64,000 nucleotides of DNA from Sphingomonas qomolangmaensis (GTDB lineage Bacteria; Pseudomonadota; Alphaproteobacteria; Sphingomonadales; Sphingomonadaceae), in assembly GCF_024496245.1 (NCBI RefSeq), contig NZ_CP101740.1, positions 2,231,501 through 2,295,500 on the forward strand, written 5' to 3'. How positions within the stretch are numbered: position 1 is the first letter of the stretch; each line of letters starts with the position of its first letter. Under the pieces are notes generated by a model. The model was not told the origin of the DNA. It was given only the letters and a program-made list of their open reading frames with translations, and ran no database searches. Position numbers and translations under genes: made by a program. Below, piece after piece: positions 48,373-57,600 of this stretch.

Positions 48373-48512
48373 TGCATTCCCCGTTCCGCATTCGACAAGC
48401 TAGTACGCAGGCGAGCCCGATAGGCTCCGCTTGCGAGGTGTTCGCATATTTCTGCGACAATCGCGAGCATTCCCCGGCGCATGACCGATCGCCGCGCAAC
48501 CCGCCGACCGCG

Positions 48513-48542
48513 TTGACAGCGTCGCGGCTTTTGGCAGATATT
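48513..48542 (+). promoter_or_regulatory. Candidate sigma-70 promoter for chrA
   Basis: A perfect -35 hexamer TTGACA (48513-48518) is followed after 18 bases by GATATT (48537-48542), a four-of-six match to the -10 consensus. It lies about 90 bases upstream of the chrA ATG in the paoA-chrA divergent region. No operator palindrome was recognised next to it. Confidence 0.45.
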
Positions 48543-48631
48543 GGGCCTCACGGGCAGTGCGGCGCCCGTCCAGACGGCGATCGTCCAAGTCCGCTCCATC
48601 AGCCGCCTGCACGGCTCGGGAGCGCTTGACC

Positions 48632-49828
48632 ATGGATGCCACGACCGCCGCCAACCTTGCCCGCCCGCCGCAGATCGGGCTCGTCGCGCTGTTCCTCAAA
48701 TTCCTGCGCTTTGGGTTACTGGCGTTCGGCGGCCCCGTCGCGCAGATCGCGATGATCCGCCAGGCGCTGGTCGAAGACGAACGCTGGATCGATCGCGCAC
48801 GCTTCAATCGCCTGCTCGCGGTGCTGCAGATTCTGCCGGGGCCCGAAGCGCATGAGCTTTGCGTCCATCTGGGCATGCTCGCGCGCGGCCGGGTCGGCGG
48901 GCTGCTGGCGGGGCTGGGCTTCATGCTGCCCGGGTTTGCGCTGATGCTGGTCGCGGGCTGGCTCTATGTCTCGCTGATCGCGGGGGTGGCGGCATGGACC
49001 GGCGCGCTCCTCGGCGTCCAGATCGCGGTGCTGGCGATCATCCTGCGCGCGGTGGTGCGGATCGGCGAGCATGCGATCGAGGACCGCTCGCTCGCCGCGA
49101 TCGCCGCCGCCAGCCTGATTGCCACGCTGCTCGGCGTCGCATTCTGGATTCCTTTGGTCGCCGCTGGGCTGGCCTATGCCGCAGCAGGGCGGCGCGCGCT
49201 GATCGCGCTGGTGCTCGTCGGCGCGGCAACCGCTGCGCTCCTTCTTGGCGGCGGCGGCAATACCAACGCCCCGCCGGTGGCGAGCGCGCAGGCGCTGACG
49301 ATCGGCGCGCTGTTCGTGGCGGGGTTGAAGGGCGGGCTGCTGACCTTCGGTGGCGCCTATACCGCGATCCCCTATGTCCGCGCCGACACCGTCGGACGCG
49401 GATGGATCAGCGACGCGGCGTTCCTCGACGGGGTGGCGATCGCCGGGGTGTTGCCCGCGCCGCTGGTGATCTTCGCGACCTTCGTCGGCTATATCAGCGG
49501 CGGCCTGGGCGGCGCGCTGGCGATCACCGCGGGCATGTTCCTGCCCGCCTTCGCCTTCTCGATGGTCTGGTTCGAACGGCTCGAGGCGGTCGTCGAAGCG
49601 CCCGCGCTGCACCGCGTGCTCGCCGGGGTCGCCGCTGCAGTGGTCGGGATCATCGCGGGCACCTTCGTGCAGTTGTCGGCGGCCACCTTCGCGCGCTTGC
49701 CGCAAGTCCCGTTGGGCGTCCTGTTGTTCGCGATCGCGCTGGCGCTCGCATGGCGGCTCAAGGGCGGATGGGTGACCCCGGCGATCGTCGCAGTGGGCGC
49801 TATAGCTGGGTGGGCGCTGCTGTCCTGA
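48632..49828 (+). CDS. chrA: Chromate transporter ChrA
   Basis: ChrA is an inner-membrane pump of the CHR family that expels chromate. The 398-residue protein consists of two homologous CHR halves, each opening with a characteristic motif: FLRFGLLAFGGPVAQIAMI near the N terminus and GGLLTFGGAYTAIPYVRADT in the second half. About ten to twelve hydrophobic segments are visible. RWIDRARFNRLLAVLQILPG and WISDAAFLDGVAIAGVLPAP are the matching downstream repeats. I chose the ATG giving MDATTAANLARPP. Chromate as the substrate is family knowledge, and some members may carry other oxyanions. Confidence 0.88.
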   Translation: MDATTAANLARPPQIGLVALFLKFLRFGLLAFGGPVAQIAMIRQALVEDERWIDRARFNRLLAVLQILPGPEAHELCVHLGMLARGRVGGLLAGLGFMLPGFALMLVAGWLYVSLIAGVAAWTGALLGVQIAVLAIILRAVVRIGEHAIEDRSLAAIAAASLIATLLGVAFWIPLVAAGLAYAAAGRRALIALVLVGAATAALLLGGGGNTNAPPVASAQALTIGALFVAGLKGGLLTFGGAYTAIPYVRADTVGRGWISDAAFLDGVAIAGVLPAPLVIFATFVGYISGGLGGALAITAGMFLPAFAFSMVWFERLEAVVEAPALHRVLAGVAAAVVGIIAGTFVQLSAATFARLPQVPLGVLLFAIALALAWRLKGGWVTPAIVAVGAIAGWALLS

Positions 49829-50174
49829 CGTAGCGACATTCGGTGCGATTCCGAACCGAAGCGCGCGCTGCTGGGAGTATAGGCTCGCTACGCCGACAGG
49901 CCACCAGTTGTGCCAGTGAAGGCGTCTACCCACCACCTGTAGTGGCGCCGCGCATCAAAATCGTCTGCCGGGCAAAGTTTCCGGTGGCGATCGGCGGCCA
50001 TCTCGTTTACCTGTGGTGACTCGCCGCAAGGCCGCTGGGCACCCCGCCCGCGGCGCTCGCCGGTACGGTTCTTTATGCAGGGCGAAGGGGGTGTCGATGC
50101 CAGTAGCAGCTACCCGATTCGCCCGCAGGCCGGATGCCGCGCCCGCCATGTGGCGGCAGGCGCGGCGCTCCGAA
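49829..50174. other. Gap between chrA and the DUF2171 gene with no recognised feature
   Basis: These 346 bases lie between the convergent chrA and DUF2171 genes. Short frames exist on both strands, but none has a convincing start site, family pattern or overlap signature. No strong hairpin, repeat of the window's known types or RNA gene was recognised. Confidence 0.5.
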
Positions 50175-50438
50175 TCATTCGTCGGCGGCGTCGCCGCTTT
50201 CTTCTTCCTCGAACTGCAGCGCGTTCGCCGCGGTCGCGCTCAGCCGGACCGTGTCGCCCTCGACCTCGGCAACGAGGCCGCCCGACAGATAATGGTGATG
50301 CCCCTCATGCGCACCTTCGCCCGAATCGGCCTTGGTCAGCTTGATGCGGTCGCCCTCGACCTTGTCGACGGTGCCGACATGGACGCCATCGGCGCCGATG
50401 ACTTCCATATGCTCGCGAATGTTGCTCAGATCGGCCAT
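50175..50438 (-). CDS. DUF2171 domain-containing protein
   Basis: The 87-residue protein matches DUF2171: IREHMEVIGADGVHVGTVDK, KLTKADSGEGAHEGHHHYLS, followed by VAEVEGDTVRLSATAANALQ. The fold resembles a PRC-barrel-like small beta domain. Function is unknown; related genes are frequent in sphingomonads and rhizobia. GGAG lies seven bases before the ATG. It is divergent from the small membrane protein gene. Confidence 0.82.
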   Translation of the reverse strand: MADLSNIREHMEVIGADGVHVGTVDKVEGDRIKLTKADSGEGAHEGHHHYLSGGLVAEVEGDTVRLSATAANALQFEEEESGDAADE

Positions 50439-50491
50439 GGTCGTTCTCCTGTAGTGACGCCGGCAGAACGCACGTGCAGGGATTTGGCCGC

Positions 50492-50692
50492 ATGACCGTG
50501 TCGATCGCGATCATGTACGCTGTCGCCGCTGCTGCCGCGGTCATCGGCCTGTCGCTGCTGCTCGCGCTTCGTCGTCCCTCGGGCCCGGCGCGCGTCTATG
50601 TTTTCCGAATGTGCGGCATCATGGCGCTTGCGCTCGGCGTCGTCCTGACGATGTCGGCAACCGCGCTGTGGCGAACCGAACAACCCGCCTGA
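50492..50692 (+). CDS. Small two-helix membrane protein, unknown function
   Basis: The 66-residue product has two hydrophobic helices, SIAIMYAVAAAAAVIGLSLL near the start and GIMALALGVVLTMSATALW near the end, joined by an Arg/Pro-rich loop. AGGGA lies ten bases before the ATG; a GTG six codons earlier is an alternative. It stands 38 bases before nrdB in the same direction and may share its transcript. No family was recognised. Confidence 0.55.
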   Translation: MTVSIAIMYAVAAAAAVIGLSLLLALRRPSGPARVYVFRMCGIMALALGVVLTMSATALWRTEQPA

Positions 50693-50730
50693 ACTCTTTT
50701 TCACCGATCACCGCCCGAAGGACCGCCCCC

Positions 50731-51783
50731 ATGTCGCTCACCGAAGCCCGCAAGCAGTACAAGCCCTTCGAATATCCCTGGGCGTTCGATTTCTGGAAGC
50801 GCCAGCAGCAGCTCCACTGGCTTCCCGAGGAAGTGCCCTTGGGCGAGGATTGCCGCGACTGGGCGCAGAAGCTGTCGGATCACGAGCGCAACCTGCTGAC
50901 GCAGATCTTCCGCTTCTTCACCCAGGCCGACGTCGAGGTGCAGGATTGCTACCACGAGAAGTACGGCAGCGTCTTCAAGCCGACCGAGATCAAGATGATG
51001 CTGACCGCGTTCAGCAACATGGAGACGGTCCACATCGCCGCCTACAGCCATCTGCTCGACACCATCGGCATGCCCGAGAGCGAATATGGTGCCTTCCTCG
51101 ATTATGCCGAGATGAAGGACAAGCACGACTTCATGCAGCAGTTCGGCGTGGCGAACGACGAGGATATCGCGCGCACGCTGGCGATGTTCGGCGGCTTCAC
51201 CGAGGGCGTCCAGCTGTTCGCGTCGTTCGCGATGCTGATGAACTTCCCGCGCTTCAACAAGATGAAGGGCATGGGCCAGATCGTCACCTGGTCGATCCGC
51301 GACGAATCGCTGCATTGCGAAGGCATCATCAAGCTGTTCCACGCCTTCACCCAGGAGCGCGGCTGCCTGACGCGTGCGGTCAAGGATGACATCGCCGACG
51401 TCTGCCAGACCACGATCCGGCTCGAGGATGCGTTCATCGACCTCGCCTTCGAAATGGGGCCGGTCAACGGCATGACCGCCAAGGAGATCAAGAAGTATAT
51501 CCGCTTCATCGCCGATTGGCGGATGAACCAGCTCGGGCTCAAGCCGATCTACATGATCGACGAGCATCCGCTGCCCTGGCTCGCCCCGCTGCTCAACGGC
51601 GTCGAGCATGCCAATTTCTTCGAGACGCGCTCGACCGAATATTCGAAGGGCGCGACCAAGGGCAATTGGAACGACGTGTGGGGCAGCTTCGACAAGCGCC
51701 AGTCGGCCAAGAAGGGCAGCATCGTCGCCAACGAGGACGAAGGCAGCGACATGTTCGCCAACGCCGGGATTGCCGCCGAGTAA
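50731..51783 (+). CDS. nrdB: Ribonucleotide-diphosphate reductase subunit beta (class Ia)
   Basis: NrdB houses the di-iron tyrosyl-radical cofactor needed for deoxyribonucleotide synthesis. The 350-residue protein has all cofactor residues by alignment to the family: Asp67, Glu98, His101, Glu158, Glu192 and His195, found in FFTQADVEVQ, FSNMETVHIAAY, GGFTEGVQLF and RDESLHCEG. Radical Tyr105 is in HIAAYSHLL. The C terminus (SDMFANAGIAAE) lacks obvious anomalies. The catalytic partner nrdA is not adjacent. AAGGA precedes the ATG. An Asp in the first ligand position and the retained Tyr support class Ia over radical-free variants. Confidence 0.95.
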   Translation: MSLTEARKQYKPFEYPWAFDFWKRQQQLHWLPEEVPLGEDCRDWAQKLSDHERNLLTQIFRFFTQADVEVQDCYHEKYGSVFKPTEIKMMLTAFSNMETVHIAAYSHLLDTIGMPESEYGAFLDYAEMKDKHDFMQQFGVANDEDIARTLAMFGGFTEGVQLFASFAMLMNFPRFNKMKGMGQIVTWSIRDESLHCEGIIKLFHAFTQERGCLTRAVKDDIADVCQTTIRLEDAFIDLAFEMGPVNGMTAKEIKKYIRFIADWRMNQLGLKPIYMIDEHPLPWLAPLLNGVEHANFFETRSTEYSKGATKGNWNDVWGSFDKRQSAKKGSIVANEDEGSDMFANAGIAAE

Positions 51784-52018
51784 CGATCGGTTAACTTTTT
51801 GCGTGGGGGCGGGGAACACCGCGCGGATCGGTTGGTTCATTCTCCAACGATCATAGTTTCCCTTGCTACGGATCGACCATCCCCGAACCGGGGCGCTACG
51901 GAATGCTCGGTTCGTCACTGTTATCGGCGTCGCCTTTCCCCCGGGGCGACGCCGCTTCGTGTGCAGCCGGGCGGATTCGGGCTGCCGCCGGGCCTCGGGC
52001 TGTGGCATCGTCGCGCGT

Positions 52019-52441
52019 ATGACCACGCTTCGCCCGTTCCATCTCGCCTTCCCCGTCCACGACCTCGCCGCCGCGCGCGCTTTCTATCGCGATGTGCTCG
52101 GCTGTGCCGAGGGGCGATCGAGCGACCACTGGATCGACTTCGACTTTGCCGGCCACCAGATCGTCGCGCATCTGTCGCCCGACGCCCGCGCCGCCGAAGT
52201 CACCAACCCCGTCGACGGCCATGCCGTCCCGGTCCCGCATTTCGGCGTCGTGCTGACGATGGACGATTGGCAGGCGCTCGCCGATCGCGTCGCCGCGGCG
52301 GGCATCGCCTTCGGCATCGCGCCGCATATCCGCTTCCAGGGACAGCCCGGCGAACAGGCGACGATGTTCTTTCGCGATCCCAGCGGCAACGCATTGGAGT
52401 TCAAGGCGTTCGCCGATGACGCGATGTTGTTCGCCAGCTGA
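52019..52441 (+). CDS. VOC family protein (glyoxalase/dioxygenase superfamily)
   Basis: The 140-residue protein starts [20 protein letters not shown], continues with [20 protein letters not shown] and [20 protein letters not shown], and ends [16 protein letters not shown]. His near residue 8, His in VPHFGV and Glu in NALEFK can form a 2-His-1-Glu metal site of the kind found in related dioxygenases. The substrate is not known. It is the first of two short genes after nrdB; the following PHA-region protein starts 13 bases after its stop. Confidence 0.85.
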   Translation: MTTLRPFHLAFPVHDLAAARAFYRDVLGCAEGRSSDHWIDFDFAGHQIVAHLSPDARAAEVTNPVDGHAVPVPHFGVVLTMDDWQALADRVAAAGIAFGIAPHIRFQGQPGEQATMFFRDPSGNALEFKAFADDAMLFAS

Positions 52442-52454
52442 AAGGCCAATATCC

Positions 52455-52760
52455 ATGACCGATCCCGTTACCGTCGACATCCCCCATTCGCTCACCCAGG
52501 CCGATGTCCGCGCCAAGATGGACGGCGGCATCACCAAGCTGGCGGGGATGTTCCCCGGCGGATCGGTGGTCGATCATCGCTGGGAGGACGACCGCACGAT
52601 GACCTTCACCGTCTCGGCGCTAGGCCAGCGCGTCGCCAGCCGCGTCGAGTTGCTCGAAGGCCGCGTCCGCGCGACGATCGACCTGCCACCGATGCTTGCG
52701 CTGTTCGCCGACAAATTGCGCTCGAAGCTCGCCAAGGACGGCCCGGGGTTGCTCAAATAG
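52455..52760 (+). CDS. Polyhydroxyalkanoic acid system family protein
   Basis: The 101-residue cytoplasmic protein matches the PHA_gran_rgn (TIGR02610-like) family: VTVDIPHSLTQADVRAKMDG, GSVVDHRWEDDRTMTFTVSA and RATIDLPPMLALFADKLRSK. The family name comes from association with PHA granule gene regions; molecular function is not established. No PHA synthase or phasin gene lies nearby. AAAGG is present before the ATG. It is probably co-transcribed with the preceding VOC gene. Confidence 0.8.
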   Translation: MTDPVTVDIPHSLTQADVRAKMDGGITKLAGMFPGGSVVDHRWEDDRTMTFTVSALGQRVASRVELLEGRVRATIDLPPMLALFADKLRSKLAKDGPGLLK

Positions 52761-52831
52761 CCCACACCCAACCCAAGGGAACCGATCGACGTTCCAAGCG
52801 ATACAGGCGGCAGCGAAAAAGGGGACTGCCG

Positions 52832-53080
52832 ATGCTGCGATCGTTACGCTGGCTTGCGTTGCTCACGCTGCCGGCGTTCGCGATCGGCATTCCCGCGGGC
52901 GTCGCGCTGGGCAGCTTCGCAGCGGGCGAGCCCACCAGCGGCTATATGGAGGGCTATCTGCCCCCCGACGCCGGCGCCGAGCTGCAGTCGGCGAGCGCCG
53001 CCGACGCGCTCCAGCCCGCCGACGAAGCCTTCATCCCCGAGGATCGCTATACGACGGCGGCTCAGTGCTTCGCCGACTGA
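52832..53080 (+). CDS. Small exported or membrane protein, unknown
   Basis: The 82-residue product has an N-terminal hydrophobic stretch (LRWLALLTLPAFAIGIPAGV) that could be a signal anchor, then an acidic Pro/Ala-rich tail (GYLPPDAGAELQSASAADAL). GGGGA precedes the ATG. The 3' end overlaps the end of the opposite-strand gene by 19 bases. I do not recognise a family, and the coding status is moderately supported only. Confidence 0.45.
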   Translation: MLRSLRWLALLTLPAFAIGIPAGVALGSFAAGEPTSGYMEGYLPPDAGAELQSASAADALQPADEAFIPEDRYTTAAQCFAD

Positions 53081-54402
53081 CCCGCCGGGCTGACGCGCCA
53101 GATCACGTTGCCGACATCGTCGGCCACCAAAAGCGCGCCGGTGCGGTCGCCGATCACCCCCACCGGTCGACCGCGCGCCTGGTCGTCCGCGTTGAGGAAG
53201 CCGGTCAGCACGTCGATCGGCTTGCTGCCCGCCACCGGATAGCCATTGGCACCGAACGGCACGAACACGACCTTGTACCCCGCCGGCGGCTCGCGGTTCC
53301 ACGATCCGTGCTGGCCGATGAACGCGCCGCGCGAGAAGCGCTGCCCCAGCTGCACTTCATCGGCAAAGGCCAATCCCAGCGACGCGGTATGCGCGCCCAG
53401 CGCATAATCGGGCCGGCGCGTATATTCGCGCAGATCAGGCCGGCCGGGCGACACGCGGGTGTCGGTATAGCCGCCCCAATAGCTGTAGGGCCAACCATAG
53501 AAGCCGCCGAACTCGACCTGCGTCAGATAATCGGGCGGCAGGTCCGATCCCAGCATGTCGCGCTCGTTGACGACGGTCCACAGCGCCTGCGTCACCGGGT
53601 TGATCGCCATCCCCACCGGGTTGCGCAGGCCGGCCGCATAGATGCGGAGCCGCTTCGCCTGCGGATCGACCTCGAGGATCGTCGCGCGGTTCTTCTCCAC
53701 CGCCAGCCCGTTCTCGGCGATGTTGCTCGCCGACCCCACCGAGACGAACAGCTTCTCGCCATCGGGGCTGGCAATGACGTTGCGCGCCCAATGATTGCCG
53801 CCGCCGGGAAGGGCGACGATCTTCTCTGCCGGCGCATCGATCTTGGTCTGCCCCATCCGGAAGGGGAAGCGCACCAGCGCATCGGTGTTGGCGACGTAGA
53901 GCCAGTCACCCTGCACCACCATGCCGAAAGGCGAATTGAGCCCGCTCAGCAGCACCGAACGCTGCTCGGCGACGCCATCGCGGTTCGCGTCGCGCAACAG
54001 GGTGATCCGGTTGGCCGAAGGCACGCCGGCGCCCGCACGCGCCATCAGGAAGCCCATGATCTTCGCGGTGATCCCGCCGCCCTCGCGCGGCGGCGAATTG
54101 GTCTCGGCCACCAGCACGTCGCCATTGTCGAGCCGATACATCCAGCGCGGATGATCGAGGTCGCCGGCAAAGGCATTGACCTGCATCCCCGCCGCCGCGA
54201 CGGGCTTGCCGCCCTCCCAGCCCACCGGCTTGGCGATGCCGATCGTCGGGAAGGTCTGCTCGCGCGGTTCGCTGATCTGCGGCGCGGTGCCCATCACCGC
54301 GTCGTTGGGCAATTGCGCCACGTCGGGCCGCAGGAACAGGAACCACACGGCCAAGGCGAGGACGACGAGCACCCCAAGGGCGATCAGCAGTTTTTTGCGC
54401 AT
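53062..54402 (-). CDS. Membrane-anchored PQQ-dependent sugar dehydrogenase-like protein (sorbosone dehydrogenase family)
   Basis: The 446-residue protein has an N-terminal membrane anchor (LLIALGVLVVLALAVWFLFL) and a six-bladed beta-propeller resembling soluble glucose/L-sorbosone dehydrogenases: HPRWMYRLDNGDVLVAETNS, LSGLNSPFGMVVQGDWLYVA, YAAGLRNPVGMAINPVTQAL, WTVVNERDMLGSDLPPDYL, YWGGYTDTRVSP and GVIGDRTGALLVADDVGNVI. The propeller would lie in the periplasm. Use of PQQ and the sugar substrate are family inference; no PQQ biosynthesis genes are in view. It is the last gene of the long minus-strand run. Confidence 0.83.
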   Translation of the reverse strand: MRKKLLIALGVLVVLALAVWFLFLRPDVAQLPNDAVMGTAPQISEPREQTFPTIGIAKPVGWEGGKPVAAAGMQVNAFAGDLDHPRWMYRLDNGDVLVAETNSPPREGGGITAKIMGFLMARAGAGVPSANRITLLRDANRDGVAEQRSVLLSGLNSPFGMVVQGDWLYVANTDALVRFPFRMGQTKIDAPAEKIVALPGGGNHWARNVIASPDGEKLFVSVGSASNIAENGLAVEKNRATILEVDPQAKRLRIYAAGLRNPVGMAINPVTQALWTVVNERDMLGSDLPPDYLTQVEFGGFYGWPYSYWGGYTDTRVSPGRPDLREYTRRPDYALGAHTASLGLAFADEVQLGQRFSRGAFIGQHGSWNREPPAGYKVVFVPFGANGYPVAGSKPIDVLTGFLNADDQARGRPVGVIGDRTGALLVADDVGNVIWRVSPAGQSAKH

Positions 54403-54454
54403 GGCGTCCAGATAGGCCGGCGGCAGGGAAGCGCCAAGGCGAAAAGCCTCGGGC

Positions 54455-55375
<921 letters not shown>

Positions 55376-55384
55376 GGTCGGTCT

Positions 55385-55897
55385 TCAATCCTCCGTGACG
55401 GGATAGGGGTCGTGCAAACCGAGTTGGTCGAGTGCCAGGCGTTCGATCGCCTCCATCCCGTCCGCCTCGGCATCGCCCTGATGGTCATAGCCTAGCAAAT
55501 GCAGGCACCCATGAACAATCAGATGCGTCGCATGATCCGCGACGCCGATATTTCGTTCCTGCGCCTCGGCGGCGCACACCCCGTGCGCCAGCACGATATC
55601 GCCCAGCAGCACCTCGCCATCGTCGCTGTTCTGCGTGACGGTGTCGAGCAGGTCGGGCTGGATCATCGGGAAGGACAGGACGTTGGTCGATTTGTCCTTC
55701 TGGCGATATTGGCGGTTGAGCGTGTGGACTTCGTCGTCCGAGGTCAGCCGGATCGCCACCTCGATCACCACCGACGCGGTCGCCCATCCGGCCTGCGGCG
55801 TCCGCTCGAGCGCGGCGGCAACCGCGCGCTCGGCCAGCGCCTGCCAGTCGGTATCGCTGCCCCAATCGGGCTCGGCATGGACGGCGACGTCAAGCAT
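55385..55897 (-). CDS. ybeY: Endoribonuclease YbeY (rRNA maturation)
   Basis: YbeY is a zinc endoribonuclease needed for 16S rRNA 3'-end maturation and ribosome quality control. The 170-residue protein has the H3xH5xH zinc motif in VHGCLHLLGYDHQGD, preceded by DIVLAHGVCAAEAQ, and KSTNVLSFP with LNRQYRQKDK. Its ATG overlaps the vapC stop (TGATG), so translation of YbeY may depend on ribosomes finishing vapC. In most genomes ybeY directly follows phoH; here vapBC separates them. ybeX follows. Confidence 0.95.
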   Translation of the reverse strand: MLDVAVHAEPDWGSDTDWQALAERAVAAALERTPQAGWATASVVIEVAIRLTSDDEVHTLNRQYRQKDKSTNVLSFPMIQPDLLDTVTQNSDDGEVLLGDIVLAHGVCAAEAQERNIGVADHATHLIVHGCLHLLGYDHQGDAEADGMEAIERLALDQLGLHDPYPVTED

Positions 55898-56292
55898 CAG
55901 GCGAGATCGGTCTGGGCAAAGTCATTCCCCTTGTAGAGCAGGCGCGCATCGTTGGTCTTGGCACAGGCATAGGCGAAACAGTCACCCATGTTGAGGCGGG
56001 CGGGATGCTGACCCTTGCCATAGCGACTATACGCATCGAGCGCGATCCGGCTTTCGCGTTCTGCGATGCTCACCATCTCGAAACCGAAGGTCTGCAAAAA
56101 GCTGTCGAGACGTGCGCGCGCAACTGGTTCGGAAACCGCATGGCCCCGCCGCAGCGTCACCAAGCTCTCCCATGCCACTACCGGCGAGTACAGAAGCCGC
56201 GATGCCTGTCCGATTTGGGCTTCGAACGCCTCGTGGTCGGGCTCGGGTGCCAAAATGGCCACCAACGCCGATGCGTCAACGAAAAGGATCAA
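55897..56292 (-). CDS. vapC: Type II toxin VapC (PIN-domain ribonuclease)
   Basis: The 131-residue protein is a PIN-domain RNase toxin. Metal-binding acidic residues are in place: Asp6 in FVDASALVAIL, Glu42 in WESLVTL, Asp104 in MGDCFAYACAK and Asp124 in KGNDFAQTD. I chose the TTG that lies within the antitoxin's 3' end, giving MILFVDAS; an upstream ATG would add an unlikely extension. The gene overlaps vapB by 17 bases and ybeY by one base, so the pair is translationally linked to both sides. VapC enzymes usually cut tRNA or rRNA; the target here is unknown. Confidence 0.88.
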   Translation of the reverse strand: MILFVDASALVAILAPEPDHEAFEAQIGQASRLLYSPVVAWESLVTLRRGHAVSEPVARARLDSFLQTFGFEMVSIAERESRIALDAYSRYGKGQHPARLNMGDCFAYACAKTNDARLLYKGNDFAQTDLA

Positions 56293-56551
56293 CCACGTCT
56301 TCCTCGCCCGAAAGCCAATCGGCATAGTCCTTGTCGGCGGCTAGCCCCGTCGGCGGCAGTGGCGGATGCTCGAGCCGCCAGCGTGCGATCCGCTCGGCAA
56401 AGCCCGGCTGCGCATCCTTCCCCTTCGCCAAATCGGCCTCGAGCGCGTCGAGCGCGCGGCTGATCGCCTCGGTCTTGGTCGTACCCAGCCGATGCGCGAA
56501 TTGCGCTGCGCGTTCGGCCACCCGACTATCCTTGATATACAATGCCGCCAT
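56276..56551 (-). CDS. vapB: Type II antitoxin VapB (PSK-type transcription factor)
   Basis: The 91-residue antitoxin has an N-terminal DNA-binding segment of the ribbon-helix-helix/PSK type (MAALYIKDSRVAERAAQFAH, RLGTTKTEAISRALDALEAD) and a flexible C terminus rich in Pro and acidic residues (HPPLPPTGLAADKDYADWLS) that would wrap the toxin. AGGAG stands eight bases before the ATG. Twin palindromes immediately upstream are a likely operator for the VapBC complex. It overlaps the downstream toxin start. The pair interrupts the usual phoH-ybeY neighbourhood. Confidence 0.85.
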   Translation of the reverse strand: MAALYIKDSRVAERAAQFAHRLGTTKTEAISRALDALEADLAKGKDAQPGFAERIARWRLEHPPLPPTGLAADKDYADWLSGEEDVVDPFR

Positions 56552-56565
56552 GCCAACAGGCTCCT

Positions 56566-56595
56566 GGGATATCCCGAATATAGTTTAGGATATCC
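56566..56595. promoter_or_regulatory. Twin palindromes, likely VapBC operator
   Basis: GGGATATCCC (56566-56575) and GGATATCC (56588-56595) are two copies of one palindrome whose centres lie 21 bases apart, two helical turns, with an AT-rich spacer. The first ends 15 bases upstream of the vapB ATG. Binding of VapB dimers on the same DNA face would allow cooperative autorepression. The spacing is seen directly; the binding is inferred. Confidence 0.6.
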
Positions 56596-56601
56596 CCGCC
56601 A

Positions 56602-57600
56602 TCAAGCTTCCTGCCCCTCATAGGCATCGACGATCCGCCCGACGATCGGGTGGCGCACCACATCGGCGCTGGTGAAGCGGACGATCGACAGCCCGTCGAC
56701 GCCTTCGAGCCGTTCAACCGCGTCGTTCAGCCCCGATGCGTTCATGCCGCCGGGAAGATCGGTCTGGCGCGGATCGCCGCACACCACCATCCGGCTGTTC
56801 TGGCCGAAGCGAGTCAGGAACATCTTCATCTGCGCCGGCGTCGTATTCTGCGCTTCGTCAAGGATCACGAAGGCATCGGCCAGCGTGCGCCCGCGCATGA
56901 AGGCGATCGGCGCGATCTCGATCTCGCCGCTCGCGATCCGCCGCTCGACCTGTTCGGCGGGCAGGCAATCGTTGAGCGCATCGTAGAGCGGCCGCAGATA
57001 CGGATCGACCTTGTCCTTCATGTCGCCGGGCAGGAACCCCAGTTTCTCGCCCGCCTCGACCGCGGGGCGTGACAGGATCAGCCGCTGGACATTGCCGGTG
57101 ATGAGCTGCGCGACGGCCTGCGCCACCGCGATATAGGTCTTGCCCGTCCCCGCCGGCCCCAGCGCGAAGATGATGTCGTTCGAGACGAGCTGGCTCATAT
57201 AATAGGTCTGCGCGGCCGATCGCGGGACGATCGTCTTCTTGCGCGTGCGGATCATGATCGGCGGCGGTGCCGAAGGATCGCGGCGGATGATGCCGTCGAG
57301 CGTCGGCTCGCTCGCCATCGCGATCACCGCATCGACCAAGCCGGGATCGACCGCCTGCCCCTGCAACAGCCGCGCGTGCAGCGCCTGCAGCGCGTCGCGC
57401 GCCAGCGCTACCGCCTCGGCACTGCCTTCGACCACCACCCGATCGCCGCGCGCGGTGATATACACCCCCAGCCGGTTTTCGAGCGCCACCAGATGGGTGT
57501 CGTATTCGCCGAACAATTGCGGCAGCAATTCGGGCCGGTCGAACGTCAGCTCGATACGCGACTTGTCGCCCGCGCGGGCGGGGACTGGCTTACGGCTCAT
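56602..57600 (-). CDS. phoH: PhoH family ATPase (YbeZ)
   Basis: PhoH/YbeZ is a P-loop ATPase, thought to act as an RNA helicase together with YbeY. The 332-residue protein has an N-terminal KH-like part (VYITARGDRVVVEGSAEAVA), Walker A FALGPAGTGKTYIA, LSRPAVEAGEKLGFLPGD, the Walker B-type AFVILDEAQNTTPAQMKMFL and TRFGQNSRMVVCGDPRQTDL. AAAGGA before the ATG fixes the start at MSRKPVPA. The gap to vapB of 50 bases contains the twin palindromes. miaB lies upstream across a 328-base gap containing an inverted repeat. Confidence 0.95.
   Translation of the reverse strand: MSRKPVPARAGDKSRIELTFDRPELLPQLFGEYDTHLVALENRLGVYITARGDRVVVEGSAEAVALARDALQALHARLLQGQAVDPGLVDAVIAMASEPTLDGIIRRDPSAPPPIMIRTRKKTIVPRSAAQTYYMSQLVSNDIIFALGPAGTGKTYIAVAQAVAQLITGNVQRLILSRPAVEAGEKLGFLPGDMKDKVDPYLRPLYDALNDCLPAEQVERRIASGEIEIAPIAFMRGRTLADAFVILDEAQNTTPAQMKMFLTRFGQNSRMVVCGDPRQTDLPGGMNASGLNDAVERLEGVDGLSIVRFTSADVVRHPIVGRIVDAYEGQEA

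Noticed and set aside
50098..50495. A plus-strand frame opposite the DUF2171 gene
   Set aside because: The DUF2171 protein on the minus strand has a good ribosome binding site and family motifs; the opposite frame is Arg-rich with no pattern.
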